The notes under the pieces: model-generated
The model's database searches: none
What the model was told of the DNA's origin: nothing
Seen by the model: only the letters and a program-made list of their open reading frames with translations
Part shown: positions 34,187 to 48,795 of the stretch, piece by piece
Numbering within the stretch: position 1 is the first letter of the stretch
Layout of the letters: each line of letters begins with the position of its first letter
Source: Chamaecrista fasciculata
Lineage: Eukaryota; Streptophyta; Magnoliopsida; Fabales; Fabaceae
Assembly (NCBI GenBank): GCA_003254925.1
Contig: QANZ01023827.1
Coordinates: 123,421 to 187,420 of the forward strand
Direction: 5' to 3'
DNA length: 64,000 bases
Program-made: the position numbers and the translations under genes

Positions 34187-35107
34187 TATTTTATATGACG
34201 CTCTGGTTTCACTTTGACATGTAAAATATAGAGCTTATATTAGAAGAGTGTGAATAGTTATTTAATTTTAAAATTTATTAAAATAAGATTAAATTAACAA
34301 TTTAATTTTTGAAAGATAGTAAATTTTTCTAGTTACATTTTTTTATTAATTGAAAGTATAAAATTTAGTCTTTTAAACCTATGATTACAATTAATTTTTG
34401 TTAAAAACACTAATTAAGATTTAATGATAAATAAAACATTTTTGGATTTTATTCACATGACAATTGAGATTTAGTTGGTTAGTATTAAATAATTAAATGA
34501 AACATTTTTAGATATATGTCATTGGAAAATATCATGGAGAATTTCCAATTGTGCTTGTTTTGTATATAATTATTAAAATTTATTCTATATTTATTGTAAA
34601 ATATAAATGTAAATTTTAAAATAAATAATTAGTAATGTTATGAAGACTCGACCGTTCAATGAATTGCAAAAAAAAAAATATATATTTGAGTCATGGATTG
34701 ATTTATTCAACTAATTTAATCGGATGATAACATAAATAATAATTACTAAGTATTCTAGATATAAATAATATATCAATTATAAACATAAGATTTACAATAA
34801 TAGCAAATAATTATAAATTGATAATTCAATAGACATAATTCATGTTACAATATATCATAAAAGCTCAACGTTCAAAGATCAAAACTCTAATTTTAATTTT
34901 TGAAGTGCAAAACAAGTATAAAGATAAGAGACTAGAGAAACCTTTCAGATTTTATTTTTTTAGTAACAAAGTGTTATTTAAAGTATTTATTATCGATAAT
35001 AGTGACAAATCTTTTCATTGACTTGTAAAACCTCAGTGAGTGAGATAACTAACTCAAAGATTCAAAGTTACTCCATACCCAAGGCCAATAATTAAATTCC
35101 TGACATC

Positions 35108-35111
35108 ATCA

Positions 35112-35166
<55 letters not shown>

Positions 35167-35187
35167 GATTATTATTATTATTATTAT
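35108..35187 (+). repeat. (ATT)n microsatellite
   Basis: About 25 ATT/TTA triplets with a short catcat lead-in and one tga interruption at 35166. Confidence 0.97.
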
Positions 35188-35564
35188 CTCTTAGTGACAA
35201 AATTATCCAGATCCAATCTAGTCCATACAAGAATGCTAATAAGAGAATTAATTAAGAGCTTTATCTAATCACAAAAGTGTTATTTGATATATATGCTTTA
35301 CAAACAATAATGGCAGGGGCCCGGTGTTATTGATATGACCAGAGATTCGGACCCAAAAGAGGTGGGTGTAAGGCTGTATGCTAATCTTATGCTCTAAATT
35401 AAACAATGTCATCTTGCCTTTTTTAAATTTAATCATTCACTTCTAAAGATCATAATAATGCATCCCAAACTATTCATTCAGGTACCTGGGCCCAGACCAT
35501 GATGTGGGGGATACATCATCCCAAATAGGCATGTGTTGAGAAAAAAATAAATTAAATAAGAAAA

Positions 35565-35900
35565 GATAAAAGTATTTTTAGTTCCTCTAAAGTATGTCAT
35601 TAGTTTCAGTTGTACCCTTAAAGTTTTTTTTGGCCAATTGTACCCTCAAAATATGAGGTCGGTTTCATTTGTAACTCCAAAGTTTTTTTAGTTAATTGTA
35701 ACCCCAAATTAAGAATACAATTAATAAAAAAAATTAAAAATACAATTGACAAAAAAAAGATTGAATGTATAATTGATTAAAAAAACTTGAAATAAAATTA
35801 AAATTAACCTCATACTTTAGAATATAATTGACTCAAAAAAAATTAAGGTAAAAATAAAACTAACTTCATACTTTAAAAGTAAAAAAAAAATACTTTTACC
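35565..35900. repeat. Inverted element with taccctc/ggggt repeats
   Basis: Left end gataaaagtatttttag and right end aaaaatacttttacc are inverted. Internal words (cctctaaagtatg / catactttaaaag, agttgtaccc) repeat in both halves in opposite sense. It resembles the other degenerate fold-backs. Confidence 0.55.
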
Positions 35901-36327
35901 TTTATATATATATATATATATTTGTACTATACTTCTTCTAATAACATATATATCATTCCTTGTCTTTATACATTGCATAATCTTTCCACTTCACACTCGA
36001 AAAGACTTCACATAATATTATTATTTTGATCTCTTAAATTTGGAGTTAGATTTTATCTATTTTATTTGAATTTGTTTTTTCCATTATGATTTAATAATAA
36101 TTTGATTTAACATGTCTCTTAATAATTGAATCAAACAAATATCATATGAATCTTCAATAGTACTATTTAACATGTCTTTACATTTTAACAAGTATTTTAT
36201 TATTAAGTATTTAATTATGTGGTTTTCTTTTGGAGGTATCATTATATTACTTATAAAAGGAATATAATTAAGTTGCTTTTATTGTGGACTTTTAAACCTC
36301 ACGTACGTCGGTGAGAAATTGAGAATT

Positions 36328-36381
36328 GAGTGTCTATATGAGTTTTTTTTTTTTTTGGCCAAAGAGTGTCTATATGAGTTT
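36328..36381 (-). mobile_element. Micro-retroinsertion (tail only)
   Basis: An exact 18-bp duplication GAGTGTCTATATGAGTTT (36328-36345 and 36364-36381) flanks an 18-bp insert that on the minus strand reads TTTGGCC followed by eleven A. One of the clearest of the set. Confidence 0.85.
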
Positions 36382-36843
36382 ATAAGTAGGCATTCTGATT
36401 GTTTCGGTACCACCTGTCTTATGTGATTTTTCATTTTTCCATCAATCTTTGGGGAGATTGTTAAAGTTATTGAAAATGGGGGTTGTTGAAGTTAAAAAAG
36501 TTCCACATTACTTAGAATTAAAATTATAGGTGAGTGTCAACTCACAACTGTAAACACTATATATATAAAAAGGGCTCAAGGCTAGTATAAAGTTTTAATT
36601 TTTTTTTTTTTACATTTTGATCTTCTTATATAAAAAAATTATTGTAAAAAAATAAAACTATTAAAAATTAAAGTGTTTTTTTTTTTTACTTTAACAAAAA
36701 AAATGGATGAAAAAAATTAAAAACTAACGATGAAATTTTTCAAAAACTTAAAAAATTAAAACAAAAAAAAACTTAAAAGACTAAAACAAAATTTTAATCA
36801 AATAGAACTTTGGCTAACAAATTATAATGTGGGATCGGAAGTT

Positions 36844-36982
36844 GGATACAAAGTGAGCACTCAATTTGAATCCTCTATAGTACACTTTAGGTGAAGTGCA
36901 GAGAGAGAAAGGAACAAGTAAAGAGAGAAAGTGGATCTCACTAACACTATAGAAGATCCTATCTCGTCGGCACTCCGTATCC
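36844..36982. repeat. Small hairpin MITE
   Basis: The left arm (ggatacaaagtgagcac...cctctatagt) and right arm (actatagaagatcct...cactccgtatcc) are inverted with scattered mismatches; about 139 bp. Confidence 0.55.
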
Positions 36983-38000
36983 TCTTCAATCTTCATATAT
37001 ATAGATTTGTAAAAATCTTTATATTCAAATTCAATTACTTAACACTCCAACTTAAATTTAATTAGTTTACCAAAAAAAACTTAAAAAATTCATTAATTTT
37101 ATAAATACTCGTAAAATAAAAGTATTTTCCTCATCTGCGATCGGTTTGACAAATTTGGGACCATTCCGAATTTCACAAAGGAAACCAACAACACACAATA
37201 ACGTGTGCTAACTTGAATCTGGGCCTCAACAACATGGATTAATTAATAATTTAATAGTAAATTACTAACGCAGTAGGCCCATTCATTTTGCTTTTTCCAT
37301 GTTTAGTTTTTATCCCAAGAAAAACACACTAATCATGTTTATTAGATATTGTTATTATATTTGTATAACAGTGAAAAATCAGTTAAAAGATTATCTCTAA
37401 GGTGAATTTAAATATCAAGTATTTCGGATTCTTGTTAGTTTTACCTTCTTGTACTTGATTTTCCAGGTATTTTAAATATTGACATATTGAAATAATTAAT
37501 TATTTAGTCCATATACTTTATTCAAAATTTTAATTTAATCTTGATAATAAATTTACTTTTAAAAAAAATCTATACTTTGAAAATCCTTAATACATAATTT
37601 TGTAGTTATATTAATATTTTAAAATATTTTTGTGAAAAGATAAATGTAAAATTAAATCGTTGTATAATAATATCCTCAATATCAATACTTAAGAAATTTA
37701 ATATTAAAATTTAATGTCACTGTTTGTTATCTTATTTAGCACTAAACAAAAATTTATATAATAAATTTAAGTCATAAGGACTAAAACCCAAATATTTACA
37801 AAGTATACAGACTTGTTTAAAAATGTAGGGACTAAATTAAGAAACCATATGATTAATTTTTCTTTCCCAAATTGATCTTATCCCTTCCAATCGGCAATCG
37901 ACCTTCTTTCTTCCCTCACAAGATTCTTAAAAATATAACAGAAAGTGAGGAGACTCATTGTTTTGGTGCCGTTGGAATTTGGGAACCATAGAATTATATA

Positions 38001-38889
38001 GGCTTAAGTGCACTTTTGGTCTCATAACTATGACAAAGGTTTTATTTTGGTCCCATAACTTTTTTTGTGGCAATTTTGGTCCCATAACTATGACAAAGGT
38101 TTCATTTTGGTCCCATAACTTTTTTTGTTGCAATTTTGGTCCCATAACTATAACAAAGGTTTCATTTTAGTCCCATAACTTTTTTTGTTGCAATTTTGGT
38201 CCCATAACTTCTCAAAAGGTTCCACCGTTAGTCCCTTGGTGAATTCCATCCATATTTAGCCGTTAAGTATGACGTGGAATAGAAACTAGGATCATGATGT
38301 GGCAAAATAAGATGAAGTGGACTGAAATAGGAACTATATGCAACATATTAAAACTTATCTATACCCAACCACCATATATACAAAGAGTGGTACTGACAGG
38401 GACCAATCTGGTGGGGAAGAAGAGACTTCAAGCAGAAGGCACTGACGAAGTCGATGGGATCCTCAGCCAGAGTCGAACGACCAAAGCGGCGGCGACGGCA
38501 AATCGGGAAGCGGAATGAGGAAGAGGAAGTCCCGTTGGGCTGACGAGGAAGAGGAAGTACCACTCTTTGTATATATTGTGGTTGGGTATAGATAAGTTTT
38601 AATATGTTGCATATAGATCCTATTTCAGTCCATTTCATCTTATTTTGCCACATCATGATCCTAGTCACTATGCCACGTCATACTTAACGGCTAAATATGG
38701 ATGGAATTCACCAAGGGACTAACGGTGAAACCTTTTGAGAAGTTATGAGACCAAAATTGCAACAAAAAAAGTTATGGGACCAAAATGAAACCTTTGTCAT
38801 AGTTATGGGACCAAAATTGAAACAAAAAAAGTTATGGGACCAAAATGAAACCTTTATCATAGTTATGGGACCAAAAGTGCACTTAAGCC
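38001..38889 (+). mobile_element. Pack-MULE copy 2 carrying an SF1 exon fragment
   Basis: A complete 889-bp element bounded by a perfect 9-bp duplication AATTATATA (37992-38000 and 38890-38898). Ends are GGCTTAAGTGCACTTTTGG and its inverse. Each arm contains several tandem copies of a roughly 60-bp double unit (GGTCCCATAACTATGACAAA...). The loop (about 38395-38560) holds the same SF1 fragment as copy 1: [20 protein letters not shown] and [14 protein letters not shown]. It keeps PESNDQSGG, closer to plant SF1, but has a TGA after the SSRRH segment. The capture was therefore made once, in the common ancestor of the two copies. It lies about 190 bp before the small gene at 39076. Confidence 0.9.
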
Positions 38890-39075
38890 AATTATATATA
38901 TATTAAAAGCACTAGAGAAAAGTCACAAAAACCCATAGGTTTCTATTCCATTTGATTCATTCAAGCCTATCCTATATATATAGGAATCTCAAAGGCTATT
39001 TCTTTATATATTTGTTCATTCATTCAATATCCCCAGAAAAAATATATAATTATAATTAACAAGACAATACGAATA

Positions 39076-39429
39076 ATGAGCTTGAAGTTGTGGAGCATAA
39101 GGTCAGAATCACGCAAGTTTGGACTATCATTCACAGTGCCAGATCGTGTGAGTTTAGAAATCAGTGACAAGAAGAGAGTGAAAGGGAAGCATCCTTTGAG
39201 AATCTGCAGAATCCCATTTGGTGATGGCCCTCTTGAGTTTCATAACATTGTGATGGAGGCTCAAAAATATTCAAACCCTTTTTCTTTCAAGAAGATGAAG
39301 ATGGTCAAGAATCACAACAAGTCCTACCATAGGAGTCGTTTCAATGATTGGTATGTTGAAGTTTCTTATTCTTCAGATACTTCAAGTGAATCCCAAACCT
39401 CCCAAACTAATCACTCATCATCCGACTAA
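39076..39429 (+). CDS. Unrecognised small protein, 117 residues
   Basis: A single-exon ORF from MSLKLWSIRSESRKFGLSF to ...SQTNHSSSD. It is basic in the middle (FKKMKMVKNHNKSYHRSRF) and ends in a Ser/Thr-rich tail. No signal peptide or membrane helix is evident. The ORF is GC-richer than its flanks, and the ATG follows an AT-rich leader with a TATA-like tatatata about 90-130 bases upstream. I do not recognise the family. A real small gene is likely but unproven; a short exon of a longer gene is also possible. Confidence 0.5.
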   Translation: MSLKLWSIRSESRKFGLSFTVPDRVSLEISDKKRVKGKHPLRICRIPFGDGPLEFHNIVMEAQKYSNPFSFKKMKMVKNHNKSYHRSRFNDWYVEVSYSSDTSSESQTSQTNHSSSD

Positions 39430-40533
39430 TAGCTAGTTCTTTCTCACTTAGAAAACTTATTAGTCTCTAAATTTGTCTCAAAATTTTAAGTTAGTCTTAG
39501 ATATTTGAATTGGAAGTATATTTTTTGGATATTGGAATATTCAGGTATTAAATCATAATTTTATGACAAACTTAAGGACTGAAAAAAATAATTTTCTTTA
39601 TTATCTATGTCCTTGTTTTTATGTTATGTGTGTTAACTACAGTTGTTTGAATATAAAGATTTTGCCTTATTTTCTCCTTTTATTTGTATTATATATTTAT
39701 ATGCATGCTCTGTTTTGGTGCTTGATCTCATTTGAATGACTATTTTATGTTGGAATGCCAATTATCATGATAGAATGCTATTATGTGTTTATATAGTTTT
39801 TCAAATAACATCTGTAAAATGTTGATCAGAAATTTTTTATATTGAAAACCTCATGTGAAGTTATGGATGCATAGAAGATGAAATAAAGAAGTTAACCTCA
39901 TTCACTATTGACTATCCCATACATTAATTTATTCTCCATATTTAATATGTTTCTCTTTTTTTGAATCTTTCACTTCACTTTGTGAACTAATTCAAAATAT
40001 TATCATTTCATCCTTTTCTTTGTGTGTGTTTTATGAGAAAACTTTTTGTGAAGTTTGGATGTGAGGGAAGTGAAAAAAAGAAAAAGAAAAGTGGACCCTG
40101 TAGTCTAATTTATTCTCAAAATTCAGTTTTTCTCTTAATTCTTTCTTATTTATTCCACTTCACCTAATGAAGTACTTCGGAAGATTATATCTCAGTTTTC
40201 CAAGAGAAAATAACTAAAAAATAGTGGTGAGGTAAACAAAAAATAATAATAATTCTAACACATTTGATAAATACTTGTGTCTTTTAAACATAATAATCTG
40301 AGTTTAGACAGAGCTGTATGTATAAAAAAAGATTTTATTAGCAAAATCACAATCAACTTCGATAATCTCTGGTATCAAAAGAAATAGTCTCTCGTCACTT
40401 CATTCTTAAGAAAAAAAAGAACTAAAAAAACACAGGAAGAATTTAGAACATAACAGGAATTGAATCAATTAGACAGAGGACGCTCTTCACATAGCCAAAA
40501 CATGTATGAATTTTGAACATGATTCTTGAACCA
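39430..40533. other. Intergenic
   Basis: Probable 3' UTR of the 39076 gene, then AT-rich sequence; at 40020-40160 a segment of ttttgtgaag...cttcacc words suggests an old MITE. The stretch 40440-40533 would be the 3' UTR of the minus-strand gene ending at 40534. Confidence 0.5.
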
Positions 40534-40758
40534 TTAAACCAAACAGACACAAACTCTTGGCTCTTGCAAACCCATATCCTCCATGATCTCTCTTTGATGT
40601 GTCCATCTTGCATCCAAAATTGAAGCATCATCATCACCTGCACTCTCAGAAAATGCAGAAGAAGCAGCAGCAGCAGCAGCATCAATATTAAAAATATGAG
40701 CTTGGTTTCTGGGAAGCACAAATGAAAATGATCTCATGAGAAGAACAAGAGAAGCCAT
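40534..40758 (-). CDS. Unrecognised small protein, 74 residues
   Basis: A minus-strand ORF starting in a good plant context (gatgccATGGCT): MASLVLLMRSFSFVLPRNQA, an Ala run encoded by GCT/GCA triplets (IDAAAAAAS), then SESAGDDDASILDARWTHQR and a Cys/Val end. The ATG and the tight fit of ORF to the GC-richer segment argue for a real small protein. A 92-residue ORF overlapping in another frame (40443-40721) has a less natural composition and was set aside. No family recognised. Confidence 0.45.
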   Translation of the reverse strand: MASLVLLMRSFSFVLPRNQAHIFNIDAAAAAASSAFSESAGDDDASILDARWTHQREIMEDMGLQEPRVCVCLV

Positions 40759-41994
40759 GGCATCAACAATTAATAATAATAGATGAAATGAATCCCAAGC
40801 TCTTAATTGATGTTTACTAGCAGGTGACTTTGTAACTAGCGTTTGGATATATAAGAACAGAGATGATATATATTACTACTTGGCCTACCTAATAATTGAG
40901 GAAGTTAACTGTTGGAGAAATTTGCTGTTTCTTTTTTCTTTTTCTTCCTGTTTCCAATGGTGGTGGTGCAGATTAAAAAAGTAGTTGGGGTTGGTGGGAT
41001 ACTTCATGCTTTTCAATATCTGTTTTTGTGGGCTATTCAAGGACCCTAAAACAGAAAACTAAATAATGAGAATTAATAACATCACTAATTTAAAATAAGT
41101 TTGATTTACTCTTAAGATAATTTGATGCTAAAATTATTTATACCAATATTTTTAATTATCTATACTAATTATTGGAAAATAATAAAATTACAATTTACAT
41201 ACATATTAATGTCAAAAATAATACTTCAATGCTAAAAGTTTAATTTTTTTCAATATAAATAATTTCATTAAGTGTCAAGTTTTACAAACATTTTAAATAT
41301 ATCCTTAAATATACGAAAGCCCCTGTTTTAGTTGTTTGTGGTATCATTATTTAAATCGAAATTAATGCAGCTGGCAATGGCATTCAAGGGTTGCCAAATT
41401 AAAACAATCAACTAAAGTCCTATCATAAATATCAATAATTCTTCTCCAGTTGCCCAAAGAAAAATTATAATAATTCTTCTCCATGAATCTCATTCAGAAT
41501 CTCTCTCAACTTTCAAGGCTCAAAAATCAAAATAAACATTGGATAATTTTATGATATTGACGAACCTAGAGATATAAAAACAGAATAAAGAGCCTCAAAA
41601 GCGTAGGCAATTGGTGTTTGAACGGCCTTGGTTGCTAACCTCACAATTTGGTTTTAGAGTGTTTGAGAGATAATTGAGAAATTGGAAATGGTATATATAA
41701 ACTGCATATTTAATACCACCAAGATTATTGATGCCACAAATGTTGGTGTATCATAGGAACAACCAGAATGCAGAAACCACTTCGTTTATCAGTTTTGGCA
41801 GAAATTACACCCAACAGTGAATCAGATCTAGAGTTATAGTCATCCAACTCATAATCATAGTCACTGCAAGTAACATGTAAATATTTAATAGTTACTTAAA
41901 TCCATGACTAATATATAGAATAGACACAGATGATAGAATATTACTAGCAGAGCAAATTTTTTCAGGCACAAGTCTCTATATCCATTCCATAATT
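40759..41994. other. Intergenic
   Basis: The promoter side of the 40534 gene and, towards 41994, the 3' UTR of HINT1. AT-rich; no further gene seen. Confidence 0.55.
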
Positions 41995-44703
<2,709 letters not shown>

Positions 44704-44821
44704 GGAAGTCAAATGCGATGCTAATACACCGATTCTCTCGCTAATATTGCTGCTGCTATCAGGTTTACCCTTCATTTCTCGGTCCCGTAGACATAATTTC
44801 CACTTCTTTTTATTTATTTTT

Positions 44822-45351
44822 GGCCAAAATCTCAAATTGGTCCCTCATGCAGGGTAGATTTCAAATTGGTACCTTATGTTTCATTCATTTCAGATTGGTT
44901 CTACATGTTTTCATAATTTCTCAAATTGATCCTAAACCTACTTTCGAAACGTGATTTAACCTCATTTGTTAATGATTTCAACTAGATAGAGAAAGAACTC
45001 CTTAAGAGGTATTACTTATATATAGTTTTGAACTCGTCGAATTCGAACTTAAAACGATAGACATACGACTAACTTTCTTGTATGACCATGAAACGAGTTA
45101 CCCATTCTCAGGATTTGATTTGACTTTTAATTTGTTGATGGCTCCAAAGTTTTAAGTTCTCGTCAAAAGAAACTCGTGACTCCAGATTCGTCACATTTAA
45201 GCTTGAAACGAGAGAAATATGACCACACTCAATATTTATGGGACCAATTTAAGAAATTATAGAAATATGAAGGATCAGTATGAAACAAATAAAATATAAG
45301 GGATCAATTTGAATCTACCCATATGTAAGGGATCAATTTGAAGTTTTGGCC
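44822..45351. mobile_element. Inverted-array fold-back, Mutator-type (copy 2), in the HINT1 promoter
   Basis: Inverted ends GGCCAAAATCTCAAATTGG / GGCCAAAACTTCAAATTGA, each followed by the same GTAGATT(T)CAAATTG repeat. The inside holds single copies of the 145-bp unit words (agaactcctt, aactttcttgtatgaccatgaaacgag, gaaacgagagaaatatgacc). The flanking 9-bp words match only partly, so it is older than copy 1. Confidence 0.72.
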
Positions 45352-46747
45352 TCTGTTTTGTTTTTAGTAAATTAACAAATTGGTCCCTACAAAATTATTG
45401 AACTGACGATTTAATTCTTAAAATATTGAAATATACAATATAATCTTTGAAAATTTTAAACAATATACTTTTTAGTCCTTTAAAGAATCAAACAATACAT
45501 TCGTTACTTCATAAAAGGACTAAAAATTGTATCTTTTTTGATTTTTTTCATAATTAATTATGTATTTTAATTTTTTAGAAACTGTAGACTATTTTTCTTA
45601 AAGAGACACCTCGTCCAATAAGAAGTCTCCACATCAATAAATCTTTAAATTCTTAAATTCAATTTTAATTATTTTTTAAAAATTGAAAACAAATATTTGT
45701 AAAAATAAAAAAAATAAAAATAAAACAACTGATGAATTTATTGCATTGAACTTATCTAAGGTTCTTTAAAATTGTACTGGAAAAAGCGTGAAGATAGTAT
45801 CTAAGCTTTATTATTTTTTTTTAGAAGTATCATTTTTAGCAACTTAAAAATGAATTTTATTTCCACCTTTTTCCCTTTTTTTTAATCCTGTGTGATGAAA
45901 AAATAAAATAGTATCTAAGCTTTATTATTTTTTTTAAGAAGGAAGAAAAAGAAAATAAAATATGAAAAAAAGCATGAAGATATTATGCATTTAAGTTTTA
46001 AAATATAATTGACATTTTCTTAAAAAGCAAAACTTTCTTTAGGATTTCTTACGTTCACAGGTGGTTTTTTTTCATTTTTCTTTTTTTTTTTGGTAGGGTA
46101 AAAATTTAGATAAGGGTTCAGGGATGATCAAAATACCCATATCCAATGGGGACATTGAAATTTACCCTAGAGGTATGGGTCTGGATCCGAACCCATTCTT
46201 AATGAGTCCGGGTCTGGATATGGTGGTACCCTACCGTACCCTACCCATATACTCATCAGTAATAATAAATATATTTTTATATATAAAAATATAATACTTT
46301 AAAACTTTTTATTGAAAAAATATTAAAGTTTTTATAGATATTGAAATATTTTATTAATGCATTCATATTTATGATTTATTTCTTTTATTTTTAGTAGTTA
46401 TAGATGTAAAAAGTTAGATGAATATAAATTTTATATTAACAAAAAATTGTTGATTTTAAAATTTTTTCAGATCTCAGTCTGGGTATAGAGATTAGACTAT
46501 TCAGCGAGTACGAATATGAGGATTGATTTTGATATCCACTTAAATACAATCCGAGTTCGGGTATACCCTAGGCATGATCATATCTTTAAATGAGGCTATG
46601 TAATTGTTACAGATGTGTGACCAAATGAGCCAATTGGTTGGTGTACAGTGTACTTGCACGAGCAACAGTTGTATCATTCCTTTTCCTAATCAACACTAGC
46701 TCATCATTGTCCTCTTCAAATCATTGTCCTCTTCAAAATTCAATTAA
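45352..46747. other. Intergenic, AT-rich
   Basis: No gene. A 35-bp word (atagtatctaagctttatta...) is present twice, at about 45793 and 45907. 46119-46575 begins CAGGGATGATCAAAATACCC, carries gggtctgg/ggtaccctacc words and ends in the GGGTATACCC type, like a decayed hAT MITE. Confidence 0.45.
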
Positions 46748-48259
46748 GGGTGTGTTTGGATTATAAGTATGAAACGAAATGATGATTTTATGTAATCAAA
46801 TGATAATGAAAAAATTATGTAATAAAAATGATGTTTGGATTAGTTTGAGATGTAATGAAAAAAATAGGATGTGAAATTAGGAAAAAGGGCATGTAATGAT
46901 TGTGGTTGGTTGAAATAGTTATATGAGTTTTTTTAAATTGTATAGGGGTAAAATTGATAATTGATAATGGAATGAGATAGAAATAAAAAAAATGATTTAT
47001 TGACTTTTTGGTTGTGGTGGTTATGAAATGAGATGGTAACTTGGAATTTGTGCTAAAGGTGAATATTTGTAATGAAGGTTGGATTAGTTTTATGTAATGA
47101 AATGAAAGGACCAAAATGTAAATAACATGGAAATTTTAAAAACCTTCTATTTGGTCCATGATTTTATATCGATTCAACGAGTCGGTCCTTATGAAGTGAA
47201 ATGTGTGTCTCGGCTCGTAAAAAATTGCATTCATCGACGATTGAGTCTCTCTCTTAATTTCAATGACAAAAAAAAAAAATAAATTCAGGGACCAAAATAG
47301 AATAATTTTTAAAATTCATGGACCAAATAATTTATCTTCAACTAACAACAAATTATTATTCATAATTTGATAAATAGTTTCAACAGTATACTATATATTA
47401 AAAAATAAGATAATTATTTGAAAAAAAATAATTTATTTGAAAGATTATTGTTTTTCAATTTTATTTTAAAAATTTTATACTACAAAAAATATTACCCATA
47501 CATATATACTAGAGAAGGGATTAAAATTTATATTTTCCATTTGGGCTATCCGTGTAAGGGTCTAAGTGAAGACTAATCTTATTTGGGTTACAGAGACGAA
47601 ATGGTTGAGCCCTCCTAATAATGTCGACTCAAGGGATCAAATTTGGGTCCTCTCACCTAGGGGGTAGCTCGCCAACCACTACACAAAACACTTGTTGGTC
47701 AAAAATTATATATTTTGATTACTCACGTATTGACATGTTAAGTTGATATAATTTTAAGGATTAAAATAAATTTTTAATGAAATAATATAAATTTATATTT
47801 ATAATATAATATAATATAATATATTTATAAAATAAAAAATATTTATATATTGTTTTATTATTATATTATATATATATAAACACTCATGTATGTAATATAT
47901 ATATATGAGAGAGAGGGGAGGTATGATTAAAAAAAAAGATAAAAGAATAATAATAATAAATGATGAATAGAGAGAGAAAGTTGTAAGTGTAATAAATGAG
48001 AATATTGAAAATTATTATTTTGTCAAATAACTTTTTTATAATTGTATTAGAGTATAGGTAATTATAGGTATTTGAATAGAGGGTATGTTAGTAATTGGAA
48101 TGAAAAGTGTAATAAAATGATGTTGTAATGAAATACTATTTTTGTAATGAGTTTGTAATCGATAAACAAACAACTTTGTTGCACTGTAGTTTAAGTTATG
48201 TATTAAAAATAGAGATAATGAGTTTGTGATGGTTTTATACCCATTTCCCAAACACACCC
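46748..48259. repeat. GGGTGTGTTTGG-ended element(s), nested
   Basis: GGGTGTGTTTGG at 46748 and its inverse CCAAACACACCC ending at 48259 fit PIF/Harbinger-type ends, though the 3-bp words outside are TAA and TTA and not identical. The centre contains a ggtcc-type fragment (47140-47330), a SINE (47537-47701) and TA-rich repeats, so it may be one 1.5-kb element with insertions or the outer ends of two. No ORF worth calling. Confidence 0.5.
47537..47701 (-). mobile_element. tRNA-type SINE
   Basis: On the minus strand it starts near TAGTGGTTGGCGAGC, a good box A, and continues to AAATTTGATCCC, a mutated box B about 35 bases on, then a GC-richer body (GGAGGGCTCAACC). It is bordered by similar words AAAATTTATATTTT (47523-47536) and AAAATTATATATTTT (47702-47716). 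No clear A tail. Confidence 0.6.
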
Positions 48260-48288
48260 TTATCTATTATTGGCTTCTAAATTTCATC

Positions 48289-48334
48289 ATCGTGAAAAGG
48301 TTTTTTTTTTTAAAAAAAAAATCGTGAAAAGGTT
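48289..48334. mobile_element. Micro-insertion between 14-bp repeats
   Basis: An exact duplication ATCGTGAAAAGGTT (48289-48302 and 48321-48334) flanks nine T then nine A. It is like the other micro-retroinsertions but without the GGCC word. Confidence 0.6.
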
Positions 48335-48367
48335 GTGAAATCATGTACCACCCACAAAAAACAAAAC

Positions 48368-48795
48368 GGCAAAAGCATGATTTTGGTCTTTAAATTTTAC
48401 ATTAATTATTAATTTTGTTCTCATTCTTTTTTATGATCAATTTCTTCATTTCACATTTTGGTCGATTTTGTCATAATCAGCCTTAAAACGAGAGAAATAT
48501 AATTAACTTTACTCATTTAATTATGAAACGAGAGACTCACTTTCGGTGTCTAATTTAACATTGTCTATTAACGACTCCAATTTTAGACATAAATGATTTG
48601 TTAAGAGTAATATGTAGCTATATTCTCGTCTCTATCAAGTTTGAAATAAGAGAAATATATCTACATTCAATCATTGAAACTAAGAAATGAATTTTTTGAA
48701 AAAGGTATAAACCAAAATTATAAGAAAAAAAAATGACATGTTAAATTACAATTTAACTCAAAGATAAAAAACTAAAAGTGTACTTTGAAAAAAAA
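48368..48795. mobile_element. Inverted-array fold-back, Mutator-type (copy 3, decayed)
   Basis: Starts GGCAAAAGCATGATTTTGG; inside it holds the family words aaaacgagagaaatat, cgagagactcactttcgg and gttaagagtaatatgtagct, the same order as in copies 1 and 4. The right end is poorly defined. Confidence 0.5.

Larger units (their letters stand above)
34187..38000. other. Intergenic, AT-rich, small repeats
   Basis: No gene recognised over 3.8 kb. It includes an (ATT)n tract (35108-35187), inverted elements at 35565-35900 and 36844-36982, a micro-insertion at 36328-36381, and a possible LTR fragment at about 36487-36560 (TGTTGAAGTT...CCACATTACTTA, resembling the TRIM at 57259). Confidence 0.55.

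Noticed and set aside
8503-38890. Regularly repeated units in transposon ends resembling a CRISPR array
   Set aside because: The repeats are tandem and paired with inverted copies at the other end, the spacers are not unique, and the genome is eukaryotic.
40443-40721. 92-residue Leu-rich minus-strand ORF
   Set aside because: An overlapping alternative frame; its Leu run is the other reading of the GCT/GCA repeat that gives Ala in the better-supported 74-residue frame.
45793-45940. 35-bp direct repeat as ends of a retroposed element
   Set aside because: The material between the copies has no tail or recognisable body; it could be a simple local duplication.
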